The translations under genes and the position numbers were made by a program. The notes below the pieces were generated by a model, which was not told where the DNA came from, searched no databases, and was given only the letters and a program-made list of their open reading frames with translations. Source: an uncultured Clostridia bacterium (GTDB lineage Bacteria > Bacillota > Clostridia > Oscillospirales > Acutalibacteraceae). From it: 64,000 nt of DNA. Location of the stretch: assembly GCA_945874765.1 (NCBI GenBank), contig CAMCHQ010000006.1:78915-142914 (forward strand), written 5' to 3'. Shown in pieces: positions 23,945-32,787 of the stretch; within the stretch, counting starts at the first letter, position 1; every line of letters begins with the position of its first letter.

Positions 23945-26900
23945 TGAATAGATTTGCAGACTATTTTTCAAATTATGTTAATGACGATACAATTACATAT
24001 ATAGGAAACGGCGATATCTCTTCTTTTACCGTGTCACGTCAAAACAGGGAGCTTGCAGTCGGCCTTAATTTGGAAAGCTTTGTTGATTACAGCGTTATTC
24101 AAAATGCTCAAAATCAAATTGCAAAGGCAATGGAACTTAAAAAAGTTCACATTAACCCCCGTTTTCCGAAAAATGAGTTTTCACTTGATAATATCGAGAG
24201 AATACTTGAATATGTAAGGCACGAATCACCGGCGGCTAACGGCTTTTTTGACGGCTGTGAGGCAGAACTTGAAGAAAGAACGCTCACTCTTTGCCTGAAA
24301 AAAGGCGGCAAGGACGTGCTTGAATCGCAAAAGGTTGACCGTGCGATTACAAATAAGATTTTTGAACTTTTTGATTTGGACTTTGTAGTTAATTTCCTTG
24401 AAGTGCAGGCTTTTGATATTGAAAAGGCAGTGCAAAAGGCTGTTGAGGAAAGAAAAGCAGAGGAAAAGCATAAAAAAGAAGAGGAAGAAAAGAACGTCAA
24501 CCACGAACTTTGGGACGAACTTCCTATATTTAAAGATACACTTAAAAAGATATACGGCAAGACAATTCACGAAAAGCCGAAAAATATTGCCGATGTTTCA
24601 ACCGAGGACGGATATATAACCGTTTGGGGCGACGTGCTTAAAACGGAAGTGCGTGAAACAAAGAGGGGCACAAGCAAGATTTTCGATTTTGATATATCCG
24701 ACTATACCTCTTCAATTACGGTTAAAATGTTTGACGATAAGCGTGTTATTGACCCTCTTGTCGATAAAATTAACGAGGCGGGCACTCTTGTCATTTCAGG
24801 CGGCTATCAGTTTGATACGTTTTCAAATCAATATGTTCTTCGCCCTTATGCAATCGCAAGCATTAAAAAGGCGGAGAAAACAGATGACGAGCCTGAAAAA
24901 AGAATTGAACTTCATATGCATACCTCGCTTTCGGAAATGGACGCTATTTCATCTCCGACGGCTCTTGTTAATCAGGCAATTAAGTGGGGGCATGAGGCTG
25001 TCGCTATTACCGACCACGGCGTAGTTCAGGCACTTCCCGAGGCTTATGCCGCTTCAGGCAAGGGCAGTAAGATTAAACTTATTTTAGGTATGGAGGGATA
25101 TCTTGTTGATGATGAAAAATATCCCGACTTCCTTAATATGAAAACAAATCAGTATGAACGTTATCATATCATCTTCCTTGTTAAAGAGGATACGTCTATG
25201 GACGAATCTATCCCTAAGGAAGAGAGGAAATACGGCAGGAAAAATCTTTATGAAATGATTTCCGCCTCCAACGTTAAATATTTCAAAAAACGTCCGCTTA
25301 TTCCTAAATCTCTTTTAAGAAAGAAAAGGGAAAGTATTATTGTCGGCTCTGCTTGCGAGCAGGGTGAGGTTTATCAGGCAATCTTAGAGGGTGTAGACGA
25401 GGACAAGCTTGAAGAAATCGCTTCCTTTTATGATTACCTTGAAATTCAGCCGAACGGCAATAACGCATTTATGCTAAGAACGAGCGACCAAGAGTACGTT
25501 ATGAATAAGCGTGGCGAGGAAAAGAAAAACCGTTATTGGCGAGTAAACAGCGAGGAAGATTTAATCAATATTAATAAGAAAATCATTGCTCTCGGCGATA
25601 AACTCGGCAAACTCGTTGTTGCTACGGGTGACGTGCATTTCTTAAGCGAGCACGACGCAAAATTCCGTGCGATTATTATGGCTTCAAAGGGATTTGAGGA
25701 CGCAGATAATCAGCCTCCGCTTTATTTCAAAACCACACGTGAAATGCTTGATGATTTCGCTTGGGCAGGGGATAGAGCAAGAGAATTTGTTATCGACAAT
25801 CCTAAGAAAATTGCCGACAGTATTATGGATAATATTCCGCCTATTCCGCCGGGAACGTTTCAGCCGCATATCGACGGAGCTAATGAGGAACTTACCGAAA
25901 AATGTTGGAAAATGGCGAAGGATTTGTACGGCGACCCTGTTCCCGAATATGTCGCAAACAGACTTCAGCGTGAACTTGATTCAATTATCGGTCACGGCTT
26001 CGGCGTACTTTATGTTATCGCTAAGCGTCTTGTTGAGGAAAGTGAGAGAAACGGCTATTTGGTAGGTTCGAGAGGTTCCGTAGGTTCATCTCTTGCCGCT
26101 CACTTCGGCGGTATTTCGGAAGTTAATCCGCTTGCACCTCATTATTATTGCAAAAAATGTAAGCACAGTGAATTTTTCTTAAACGGCGAATACGGTTCGG
26201 GCTTTGACCTTCCTGCAAAGAACTGCCCTAATTGCGGCACTCCTATGAAGCGTGACGGCCACGAAATTCCGTTTGAAACCTTCCTTGGCTTCGACGGCGA
26301 TAAAGAGCCTGATATCGACCTTAACTTCTCAGGTGAATATCAGTCACGTTCTCACAGATTTACCGAGGAACTTTTCGGCAAGGAATACGTGTTCAAAGCA
26401 GGTACTATGGCAACCGTTGCGGATAAAACAGCTTACGGCTACGTTATGAAATATCTTGACGAACGTGGTATTCAAAATGTTACTCCGAGGGCTGAGATTG
26501 ACAGATTGACTGCCGGCTGTACGGGTATTAAGCGTACAACGGGTCAGCACCCCGGCGGTATGGTTGTTGTTCCCGATAAATATACGGTTGAGGATTTCAC
26601 TCCTATTCAGTATCCGTCTAATGACGAATCCAAGGGCACATATACTACCCACTTCGACTTCAAAAATTCACTTCACGATACACTTTTAAAACTTGATGAA
26701 CTGGGACACGATAATCCTACTCTTTATAAATATCTTGAGGATTCAACGGGTATTCCCGTTATGGACGTCGATTTGTCCGACCCTCTTTTGTATAAACTTA
26801 TCACGTCTACCGAACCTATCGGCGTTTCACCAGAGGATATAGATTGCCAAACAGGTACTCTTGCAATTCCCGAAATGGGTACTCCGTTTGTTATCGGTAT

Positions 26901-27786
26901 GCTTCTTGAGGCTCAGCCTAAAACTTTTGCCGACCTTTTGCAGATTTCAGGTCTTTCCCACGGTACGGACGTATGGCTCGGTAATGCGCAGGAGCTTATT
27001 CAAAACGGCACTTGCACAATTTCAGAGGTTATCGGTTGCCGTGACGATATTATGACTTATCTTCTCCATAAGGCTGAAAAGTATGAGAGAGAAACAGGTA
27101 AGGAATCTCCGCTTAAAAAGAAAGACTGCTTTAAAATTATGGAATATACCCGTAAGGGTAAAGCGCCTAAGGAACTTCCGCCTTATGAGGAAGCCATGAA
27201 AGCGGTCGGCGTTGAACAGTGGTATATCGATTCCTGCTATAAGATTAAATATATGTTCCCTAAGGCTCACGCTGCGGCTTACGTTATTGCTGCCTTGCGT
27301 CTTGCTTGGTATAAAATACATAAGCCTATCCATTTTTATTCCGCTTACTTTACCGTTCGTGGCGGCGCTATTGACGCTGTTGCGGCTGTTCAGGGTAAGG
27401 CGGCTGTTAAAAAGAAAATGGAAGAAATTAAACTTAAGGGTAACGATAAAACCGCAAAGGACGAAAGTACATATATCGTTCTTCAAATTGTTATTGAAAT
27501 GCTTGCAAGGGGTATTGAATTTTTACCTGTCGATATTTATAAGTCGGACGCAAGAATTTATAAGATTGAAGACGGCAAAATCAGGCTTCCGTTCGGCGCA
27601 GTTGACGGTATAGGCGAAAATGCGGCTATTGCACTTGCAAAAGCACGTGAGGACGGCGGTGGCGACTTTTTGTCCTATGACGATTTGATGGCAAGAGCAG
27701 GCGTCGGCAAGAGTGTTTGCGAAGCGCTTAAAAATGCAGGCGCACTCGGCGATATGCCCGAATCTAACCAAATTTCACTCTTTTAA
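23944..27786 (+). CDS. polC: PolC-type DNA polymerase III alpha subunit lacking the inserted exonuclease domain
   Basis: Replicative DNA polymerase. At 1280 residues it is about 150 shorter than the 1430-1450 usual for PolC. Order: N-terminal domain (1-200), OB fold (about 205-310), PHP domain from HMH (324-326), palm with PDIDLNF catalytic Asp residues, the four-Cys zinc element CKKC...CPNC, fingers FPKAHAAAY, and a C-terminal clamp-binding SNQISLF. In PolC the DEDD 3'-5' exonuclease is inserted inside PHP after GMEGYLVDD; here E384 is only 24 residues from H408 (YHIIFLVK) and no DVETTG-like motif exists. PHP ligands appear complete (H324, H326, D331, ITDH, E384, H408, GSAC, GDVH). It overlaps ispG by one base. 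Confidence 0.95.
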   Translation: MNRFADYFSNYVNDDTITYIGNGDISSFTVSRQNRELAVGLNLESFVDYSVIQNAQNQIAKAMELKKVHINPRFPKNEFSLDNIERILEYVRHESPAANGFFDGCEAELEERTLTLCLKKGGKDVLESQKVDRAITNKIFELFDLDFVVNFLEVQAFDIEKAVQKAVEERKAEEKHKKEEEEKNVNHELWDELPIFKDTLKKIYGKTIHEKPKNIADVSTEDGYITVWGDVLKTEVRETKRGTSKIFDFDISDYTSSITVKMFDDKRVIDPLVDKINEAGTLVISGGYQFDTFSNQYVLRPYAIASIKKAEKTDDEPEKRIELHMHTSLSEMDAISSPTALVNQAIKWGHEAVAITDHGVVQALPEAYAASGKGSKIKLILGMEGYLVDDEKYPDFLNMKTNQYERYHIIFLVKEDTSMDESIPKEERKYGRKNLYEMISASNVKYFKKRPLIPKSLLRKKRESIIVGSACEQGEVYQAILEGVDEDKLEEIASFYDYLEIQPNGNNAFMLRTSDQEYVMNKRGEEKKNRYWRVNSEEDLININKKIIALGDKLGKLVVATGDVHFLSEHDAKFRAIIMASKGFEDADNQPPLYFKTTREMLDDFAWAGDRAREFVIDNPKKIADSIMDNIPPIPPGTFQPHIDGANEELTEKCWKMAKDLYGDPVPEYVANRLQRELDSIIGHGFGVLYVIAKRLVEESERNGYLVGSRGSVGSSLAAHFGGISEVNPLAPHYYCKKCKHSEFFLNGEYGSGFDLPAKNCPNCGTPMKRDGHEIPFETFLGFDGDKEPDIDLNFSGEYQSRSHRFTEELFGKEYVFKAGTMATVADKTAYGYVMKYLDERGIQNVTPRAEIDRLTAGCTGIKRTTGQHPGGMVVVPDKYTVEDFTPIQYPSNDESKGTYTTHFDFKNSLHDTLLKLDELGHDNPTLYKYLEDSTGIPVMDVDLSDPLLYKLITSTEPIGVSPEDIDCQTGTLAIPEMGTPFVIGMLLEAQPKTFADLLQISGLSHGTDVWLGNAQELIQNGTCTISEVIGCRDDIMTYLLHKAEKYERETGKESPLKKKDCFKIMEYTRKGKAPKELPPYEEAMKAVGVEQWYIDSCYKIKYMFPKAHAAAYVIAALRLAWYKIHKPIHFYSAYFTVRGGAIDAVAAVQGKAAVKKKMEEIKLKGNDKTAKDESTYIVLQIVIEMLARGIEFLPVDIYKSDARIYKIEDGKIRLPFGAVDGIGENAAIALAKAREDGGGDFLSYDDLMARAGVGKSVCEALKNAGALGDMPESNQISLF

Positions 27787-27829
27787 TCGGTTATTTAATG
27801 TAATAAATATAAAAAATTCTTATTTTATC

Positions 27830-27858
27830 TTGACATTGACGTTGTAGTATGTTAGCAT
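27830..27858 (+). promoter_or_regulatory. Promoter of the histidine operon
   Basis: TTGACA (27830-27835), 17-base spacer, TAGCAT (27853-27858), 42 bases before hisZG. An inverted repeat (GTAGT at 27844-27848 with ACTAC at 27869-27873) brackets the -10 and start region and could be an operator. No T-box was recognised in the short leader. Confidence 0.6.
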
Positions 27859-27900
27859 ATTACCACTCTACTACGCTAAAGTGACAGGAGATTTATTGTT

Positions 27901-29514
27901 ATGAAAAGATATTCAAAGCTCATTCCGCAGGGAACGAGAGATTTATTATTTGAGGAATGTGACGACAGACGAAATGTTGAAAGCACACTTTCAGACTTGT
28001 TTAAGGAATATAAATACCGTAAGGTTATGACGCCTACCGTTGAGTTTTACGATGTTTTTGCCGAAAATGACCTTGGTATCGAGGCGGAGGAAATGTATAA
28101 ACTGTCGGACTCTCTCGGCAGGACAACCGTTCTTCGTCCCGATAATACGGCGCCTATTGCACGTCTTGTCGCAACACGTCTTTCAAAAGAGGATTTCCCC
28201 GTAAGGCTTTATTATAATCAGAACGTTTATGTTCGCAATAAGAGCCTTGCCGGCAGAACCGACGAAACGGAGCAAAGCGGTATCGAGCTTATCGGCGACG
28301 GCAGTATGGAGGCTGATATTGAGGTTATTTCTATGGCGTACGAAGCGCTCAAGAGAAATAATGTTTCCTCATTCAAGCTTGAACTTTGCCACGCAGGATT
28401 TTTTAAATCAATACTTAACAAAATGAATATCACCTCTACTCAAAAGGCTGATATTTGTAAACTTATCGAGGGTAAAAATTACGCCGCTTTGGGCGATATG
28501 CTTGATAAGTTTGATGACAGCCGTGAGGCAGATGTTATTAAAAAACTTCCACGTCTTTTCGGTGACGTCAGCGTTATTGACGAGGCTAAGAAACTTTACA
28601 GTGAAGCAAAATCAAATGAGGCTCTCGATTATTTGAGAAGCGTTTATGAAAAACTTTGCGATATGGGGCTTGGCGATAATATCACTATCGACCTCGGTCT
28701 TGTAAACAGAAGTAATTATTATACAGGCGTTATTTTCCGTGGCTATGCGGAGGGCAGCGGTCTTACTATCGTTTCGGGCGGCAGATATGATAACCTTATC
28801 GGCGAATTCGGTCTTGACGCTCCGGCTGTCGGTTTCGGCGTAAATGTCAATGCACTTTGCGACGTTATGAGAGAGGAAATCAATGTTGACAGACCTATTC
28901 GTATAGCGCTTACAAAGGGTAGGCTTGAAAAATCGTCAATTTCCCTTTTTAAGAAAATGGGACTTGATACAAGCGAACTTGAAAATAAGGGCAGACGTCT
29001 TATTCTTCCCGTAGGTGATTTTGAGGCAGTGCTTTCAAAAGCTCCCGATGTTATAACTTATGTTGAACACGGTGTTTGCGATATCGGCGTTGTCGGCAAG
29101 GATACTATTGTTGAGCACGGCAGCTCGTTTTATGAGGTTATCGACCTTAATATAGGCAAGTGCCGCTTTGCTCTTGCGTGCCCTAAGGGTACGGATTTCT
29201 TCTCGGGCTATCGCAGAAAGGTTGTTGCAAGTAAATATCCTAAGGTTGCAAAGGCGTATTTTCAGTCTAAGGGTATGGACGTTGATATTATCAAAATTGA
29301 GGGCAGTGTTGAGCTTGCTCCGCTTTTGGGACTTGCTGACGGAATTGTCGATATAGTCGAAACAGGTTCAACTCTTAAAGAAAACGGACTTGAGGTTGTT
29401 GATACGATTATGCCGATTTCCGCAAGGGTTATAGTCAATATGGCGTCGATGAAACTTCGTAAAAAAGAGATTGAGGAATTTTTAAACGATTTAGAACTTG
29501 CTTCTAAAGTTTGA
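27901..29514 (+). CDS. hisZG: HisZ-HisG fusion: ATP phosphoribosyltransferase, regulatory plus catalytic
   Basis: First step of histidine synthesis, normally done by separate HisZ and short-form HisG proteins that assemble together. This 537-residue chain has a HisRS-like HisZ part (about 1-325: PQGTRDLLFEE, LRPDNTAPIARLVATRL, GGRYDNLIGEFG) joined in frame to a short-form HisG (about 330-537: IRIALTKGRLEKSS, GVCDIGVVGKDTI, IVEIVETGSTL-type PRPP loop seen as DIVETGSTLKENG). The linker is only about ten residues, with no stop or internal ribosome site between them. It starts after ACAGGAG. Confidence 0.93.
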   Translation: MKRYSKLIPQGTRDLLFEECDDRRNVESTLSDLFKEYKYRKVMTPTVEFYDVFAENDLGIEAEEMYKLSDSLGRTTVLRPDNTAPIARLVATRLSKEDFPVRLYYNQNVYVRNKSLAGRTDETEQSGIELIGDGSMEADIEVISMAYEALKRNNVSSFKLELCHAGFFKSILNKMNITSTQKADICKLIEGKNYAALGDMLDKFDDSREADVIKKLPRLFGDVSVIDEAKKLYSEAKSNEALDYLRSVYEKLCDMGLGDNITIDLGLVNRSNYYTGVIFRGYAEGSGLTIVSGGRYDNLIGEFGLDAPAVGFGVNVNALCDVMREEINVDRPIRIALTKGRLEKSSISLFKKMGLDTSELENKGRRLILPVGDFEAVLSKAPDVITYVEHGVCDIGVVGKDTIVEHGSSFYEVIDLNIGKCRFALACPKGTDFFSGYRRKVVASKYPKVAKAYFQSKGMDVDIIKIEGSVELAPLLGLADGIVDIVETGSTLKENGLEVVDTIMPISARVIVNMASMKLRKKEIEEFLNDLELASKV

Positions 29515-29535
29515 TTATATAAAGAGGTATAAGTG

Positions 29536-30819
29536 ATGAATATTACAAAGGCAAACGGCAAAAACGAGTATGAGCTGATTGAAAACTTAAAAAAGCGTTC
29601 GGGTGAAACCGACGAAAAAATCGTTGAAGCCGTGACTACAATTATTAACTCCGTTAAAGAACAGGGTGATGCGGCAGTAAGAGAATTTACCGTAAGATTT
29701 GACGGTATGGTTCCAAAAAAGACCGTTATTGAAAAGGAAGAACTTAATTCTTATCTTGATGAGGTTGATGAGGACTTCAAAAATGCCATAATCAAGGCTA
29801 AAAATAATATTTACGATTTCCATTTGCGTCAGGCTCAGCAGTCTTGGCTCACGACTAAGGAAAACGGCGTAATTATGGGGCAGAGAATACGTGGACTTCA
29901 CAGAGTCGGTATCTATGTTCCGGGCGGCACCGCCGCTTATCCGTCATCTGTTTTGATGAATGCTATCCCTGCAAAAATTGCCGGCGTTAAAGAAATTATT
30001 ATGGTTACTCCTCCGGGAAAGGACGGTAATCCGAATCCCGATATTATGGCTGCCGCCGCTGTTGCAGGCGTTGATAAGGTGTTTCTTGTAGGCGGTGCTC
30101 AGGCTGTTGCCGCTTTAGCTTTCGGAACAGAGAAAATACCGAAGGTTGACAAAATTGTAGGCCCGGGTAATATTTTTGTCGCTACGGCAAAGAAACTTCT
30201 CTACGGCGTAGTCGATATTGATATGATTGCAGGTCCGAGTGAAATTCTTATTGTTGCGGATAAAAGCGCTAAGCCGTCATTTCTTGCCGCCGACCTTATG
30301 AGCCAGGCAGAGCACGACGTGAGAGCGTCCGCAATTTTGCTTACAACTTCAATGGAACTTGCAAGAGCAACCGCAAGAGAAATTGACAGGCAGATTAAAT
30401 ACCTTGAAAGACAGGAAATTATTGAAAAATCGCTTAACGATTACGGCGAAATTATTGTTTGTGAAAATCTTGAACAGGCTATCGATTTTGCAAACGAGCT
30501 TGCACCCGAACACCTTGAAATGTGTGTTGAAGAACCGCTTAAATATATCGGCAAACTTGATAATGCGGGAAGCGTATTTCTCGGCAATTACTCTCCCGAA
30601 CCGCTCGGCGATTATTTTGCAGGTCCTAACCACGTTCTTCCTACAAGCGGTACGGCAAGATTTTTCTCTCCTTTGTCGGTTGACAGTTTCGTTAAGAAAA
30701 GCTCGTTTATTTACTATACGGAAAACGAACTTGAAAAGGCTAAAGACGATATAGTTAAACTTGCCGATACAGAGGGACTTACGGCACACGCTAATTCGAT
30801 TAAGGTTAGATTTGAATAA
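29536..30819 (+). CDS. hisD: Histidinol dehydrogenase
   Basis: Oxidises histidinol to histidine in two NAD+-dependent steps, using zinc. The 427 residues show YVPGGTAAYPSSVLMNAIPAKIAGV, VDKVFLVGGAQAVAALAFGT, KIVGPGNIFVA, DMIAGPSEILI, AEHDVRASA and NHVLPTSGTARF. ATG 29536 sits seven bases after GAGGT; a GTG codon immediately before it is less likely. Second gene of the his operon, 21 bases after hisZG. Confidence 0.96.
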   Translation: MNITKANGKNEYELIENLKKRSGETDEKIVEAVTTIINSVKEQGDAAVREFTVRFDGMVPKKTVIEKEELNSYLDEVDEDFKNAIIKAKNNIYDFHLRQAQQSWLTTKENGVIMGQRIRGLHRVGIYVPGGTAAYPSSVLMNAIPAKIAGVKEIIMVTPPGKDGNPNPDIMAAAAVAGVDKVFLVGGAQAVAALAFGTEKIPKVDKIVGPGNIFVATAKKLLYGVVDIDMIAGPSEILIVADKSAKPSFLAADLMSQAEHDVRASAILLTTSMELARATAREIDRQIKYLERQEIIEKSLNDYGEIIVCENLEQAIDFANELAPEHLEMCVEEPLKYIGKLDNAGSVFLGNYSPEPLGDYFAGPNHVLPTSGTARFFSPLSVDSFVKKSSFIYYTENELEKAKDDIVKLADTEGLTAHANSIKVRFE

Positions 30820-30836
30820 TATTTAGAGGTACTTAT

Positions 30837-31415
30837 ATGAGAAAGGCTCAAATTGAAAGAAATACTAAGGAAACGCAAATAAAAATTGACCTTTGCCTTG
30901 ACGGCGGAGAGGTTGATGTGTCAACGGGTATCGGCTTTTTTGACCATATGCTTGTCGCTTTCGGCGTTCACGGCGGTTTCGGCTTAAAGGTTAAAGTTAA
31001 GGGCGATTTAGAGGTTGATACTCACCATACAGTTGAGGATACGGGTATTGCACTCGGCAAGGCTTTTAAAGAAGCACTCGGTAATATGAGCGGCATTGAA
31101 CGTTACGGTTCTTTTTCAATCCCTATGGATGAGGCTTTGGCAAATTGCACTCTTGATATTTCAAACAGACCTTATCTTGTTTTTAACGCAAGTTTTGAGC
31201 AGGAAAGGTGCGGCGATTATGAAAACTGTATGACAGAGGAATTTTTCAGAGCCTTTGCAATGAACGCAGGTATCACACTTCATATTGACGTGCCTTACGG
31301 TACTAATTCCCACCATAAAATCGAGGCAATATTCAAAGCCGTTGCACACGCACTTAAAGTTGCGGTAAAGCAAAACGAAAGCGGCGCAGTTCTTTCAACT
31401 AAAGGAGTTCTTTAA
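30837..31415 (+). CDS. hisB: Imidazoleglycerol-phosphate dehydratase
   Basis: Manganese enzyme dehydrating imidazole glycerol phosphate. The 192 residues carry the metal motifs GFFDHML, DTHHTVEDTGIALG and NSHHKIEAIFKAVAHAL. It is the stand-alone dehydratase without the N-terminal phosphatase of enteric HisB, so a separate histidinol phosphatase (candidate at 8794) is needed. Starts 17 bases after hisD behind AGAGGT. Confidence 0.97.
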   Translation: MRKAQIERNTKETQIKIDLCLDGGEVDVSTGIGFFDHMLVAFGVHGGFGLKVKVKGDLEVDTHHTVEDTGIALGKAFKEALGNMSGIERYGSFSIPMDEALANCTLDISNRPYLVFNASFEQERCGDYENCMTEEFFRAFAMNAGITLHIDVPYGTNSHHKIEAIFKAVAHALKVAVKQNESGAVLSTKGVL

Positions 31416-31416
31416 T

Positions 31417-32133
31417 ATGCTTATTTTTCCCGCAATTGATATTATCGACGGCAAACCCGTCAGGCTTTTTAAAGGCGATTTTTCCACCGCTCATCAGGTG
31501 GCAGGCGACGCCGTGGAAACCGCATTCGGCTTTTTAAAAGCAGGGTGCGAATGGGTACATATGGTTGACCTTGACGGCTCACTTAAAAAAGAACCCGTTA
31601 ATGCCGAAACGTTTATTAATGTGTCAAAAGAAACAGGTCTTAAAGTTGAGCTCGGCGGCGGAATAAGGACAATGAAAGATATCGACTTTTATGTAAATAA
31701 CGGTATCTCACGTATCATTTTAGGCTCTGTTGCACTTAAAAATCCCAACCTTGTAAAAGAAGCGGTTAAAGAATTCGGTGATAAAATAGCAGTCGGAATT
31801 GACGCTAAATCAGGCTTTGTGGCAACCGAGGGTTGGGTTGAAAAAAGCGACGTTTATTTTACCGACCTTGCAAAAAGAATGGAAGATGTCGGCGTTAAAA
31901 ATATTATTTTTACGGATATTTCACGTGACGGCACTTTGACAGGACCTAATGTTGAACAACTTGTTGAAATTAACAATGCCGTCTCCTGCGATATTACCGC
32001 TTCGGGCGGCGTGACGAATATAGACGATATTTTAACTTTAAAGAGTAAAAATCTTTACGGCGCAATTTGCGGCAAAAGTATTTATGAGGGCACTCTTGAT
32101 TTAAAGGCGGCTGTGGAGGCGTGCAATGACTGA
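31417..32133 (+). CDS. hisA: ProFAR isomerase
   Basis: Isomerises ProFAR to PRFAR on a TIM barrel. The 238 residues have the N-terminal catalytic Asp in [34 protein letters not shown], and the second catalytic Asp in [14 protein letters not shown]. HisA rather than HisF is indicated by VRLFKGD and the internal symmetry of these segments. It starts one base after the hisB stop. The gene that normally supplies its next step, hisF, is not found in the window. Confidence 0.93.
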   Translation: MLIFPAIDIIDGKPVRLFKGDFSTAHQVAGDAVETAFGFLKAGCEWVHMVDLDGSLKKEPVNAETFINVSKETGLKVELGGGIRTMKDIDFYVNNGISRIILGSVALKNPNLVKEAVKEFGDKIAVGIDAKSGFVATEGWVEKSDVYFTDLAKRMEDVGVKNIIFTDISRDGTLTGPNVEQLVEINNAVSCDITASGGVTNIDDILTLKSKNLYGAICGKSIYEGTLDLKAAVEACND

Positions 32134-32461
32134 TATAGAAAAATATTTTAAAAAAGGCGAACTTATCCCCGCAATAGTTCAGGAAGAGGGCACAAACGAG
32201 GTGCTTATGCTTGCTTATATGAACCGTGAATCAATGAAAAAAACGCTTGAAACCGGTTACACTTGGTTTTGGTCACGTTCAAGGCAGGAACTTTGGAATA
32301 AAGGCGCAACCTCGGGTCATCTTCAAAAGGTTGTGTCAATTTACGGCGACTGCGATGACGATACGCTTTTGGTAAAAGTTATACAAACGGGTGCCGCTTG
32401 TCACACGGGCAATCACTCTTGCTTTTTTAACGAAATTAAACTTGAAAATAACGGAGAATAA
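32126..32461 (+). CDS. hisI: Phosphoribosyl-AMP cyclohydrolase
   Basis: Zinc/magnesium enzyme opening the purine ring of PR-AMP. The 111 residues include [22 protein letters not shown], the DCDDDTLL magnesium-binding acids and [13 protein letters not shown] zinc ligands. It overlaps hisA by eight bases. HisI and HisE are separate genes here rather than the fused HisIE. Confidence 0.96.
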   Translation: MTDIEKYFKKGELIPAIVQEEGTNEVLMLAYMNRESMKKTLETGYTWFWSRSRQELWNKGATSGHLQKVVSIYGDCDDDTLLVKVIQTGAACHTGNHSCFFNEIKLENNGE

Positions 32462-32463
32462 CA

Positions 32464-32787
32464 ATGGATTATATAAGAAACGATTATGAAACTATCCTTG
32501 CAAGAAAAGAGGCACAGCAAGAGGGCAGTTATACTTGCTATCTTTTTGAAAAAGGACTTGATAAAATACTTAAAAAAGTAGGCGAGGAATCAACCGAAAT
32601 GGTTATTGCCGCCAAAAACGGAGTTAAAGAGGAAACAGTCGGCGAAATTTGCGACCTTATTTATCATACGCTTGTTATGATGGCAAACGAGGGTATCACT
32701 CCCGACGATGTTGACGAAGAACTCAGAAAACGTGCCGAAAAGGCAGGCAATTTAAAGAAATTTCACGTGGTAGATAAGAATTCATAA
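32464..32787 (+). CDS. hisE: Phosphoribosyl-ATP pyrophosphatase
   Basis: MazG-fold enzyme that hydrolyses PR-ATP to PR-AMP. The 107 residues show SYTCYLFEKGLDKILKKVGEESTEMVIAAKN, with the EExxE-type magnesium site, and ICDLIYHTLVMM. It starts two bases after hisI behind GGAG and its stop codon shares one base with the recJ start, so recJ and downstream genes are probably co-transcribed with the his genes. Confidence 0.95.
   Translation: MDYIRNDYETILARKEAQQEGSYTCYLFEKGLDKILKKVGEESTEMVIAAKNGVKEETVGEICDLIYHTLVMMANEGITPDDVDEELRKRAEKAGNLKKFHVVDKNS

Noticed and set aside
27787..27900. Histidine T-box before hisZG
   Set aside because: The leader after the promoter is only about 40 bases and lacks the T-box sequence and terminator.
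32126..32787. hisI and hisE as a split remnant of a fused hisIE gene
   Set aside because: Each has its own ribosome site and complete domain; separate genes are common in Clostridia.
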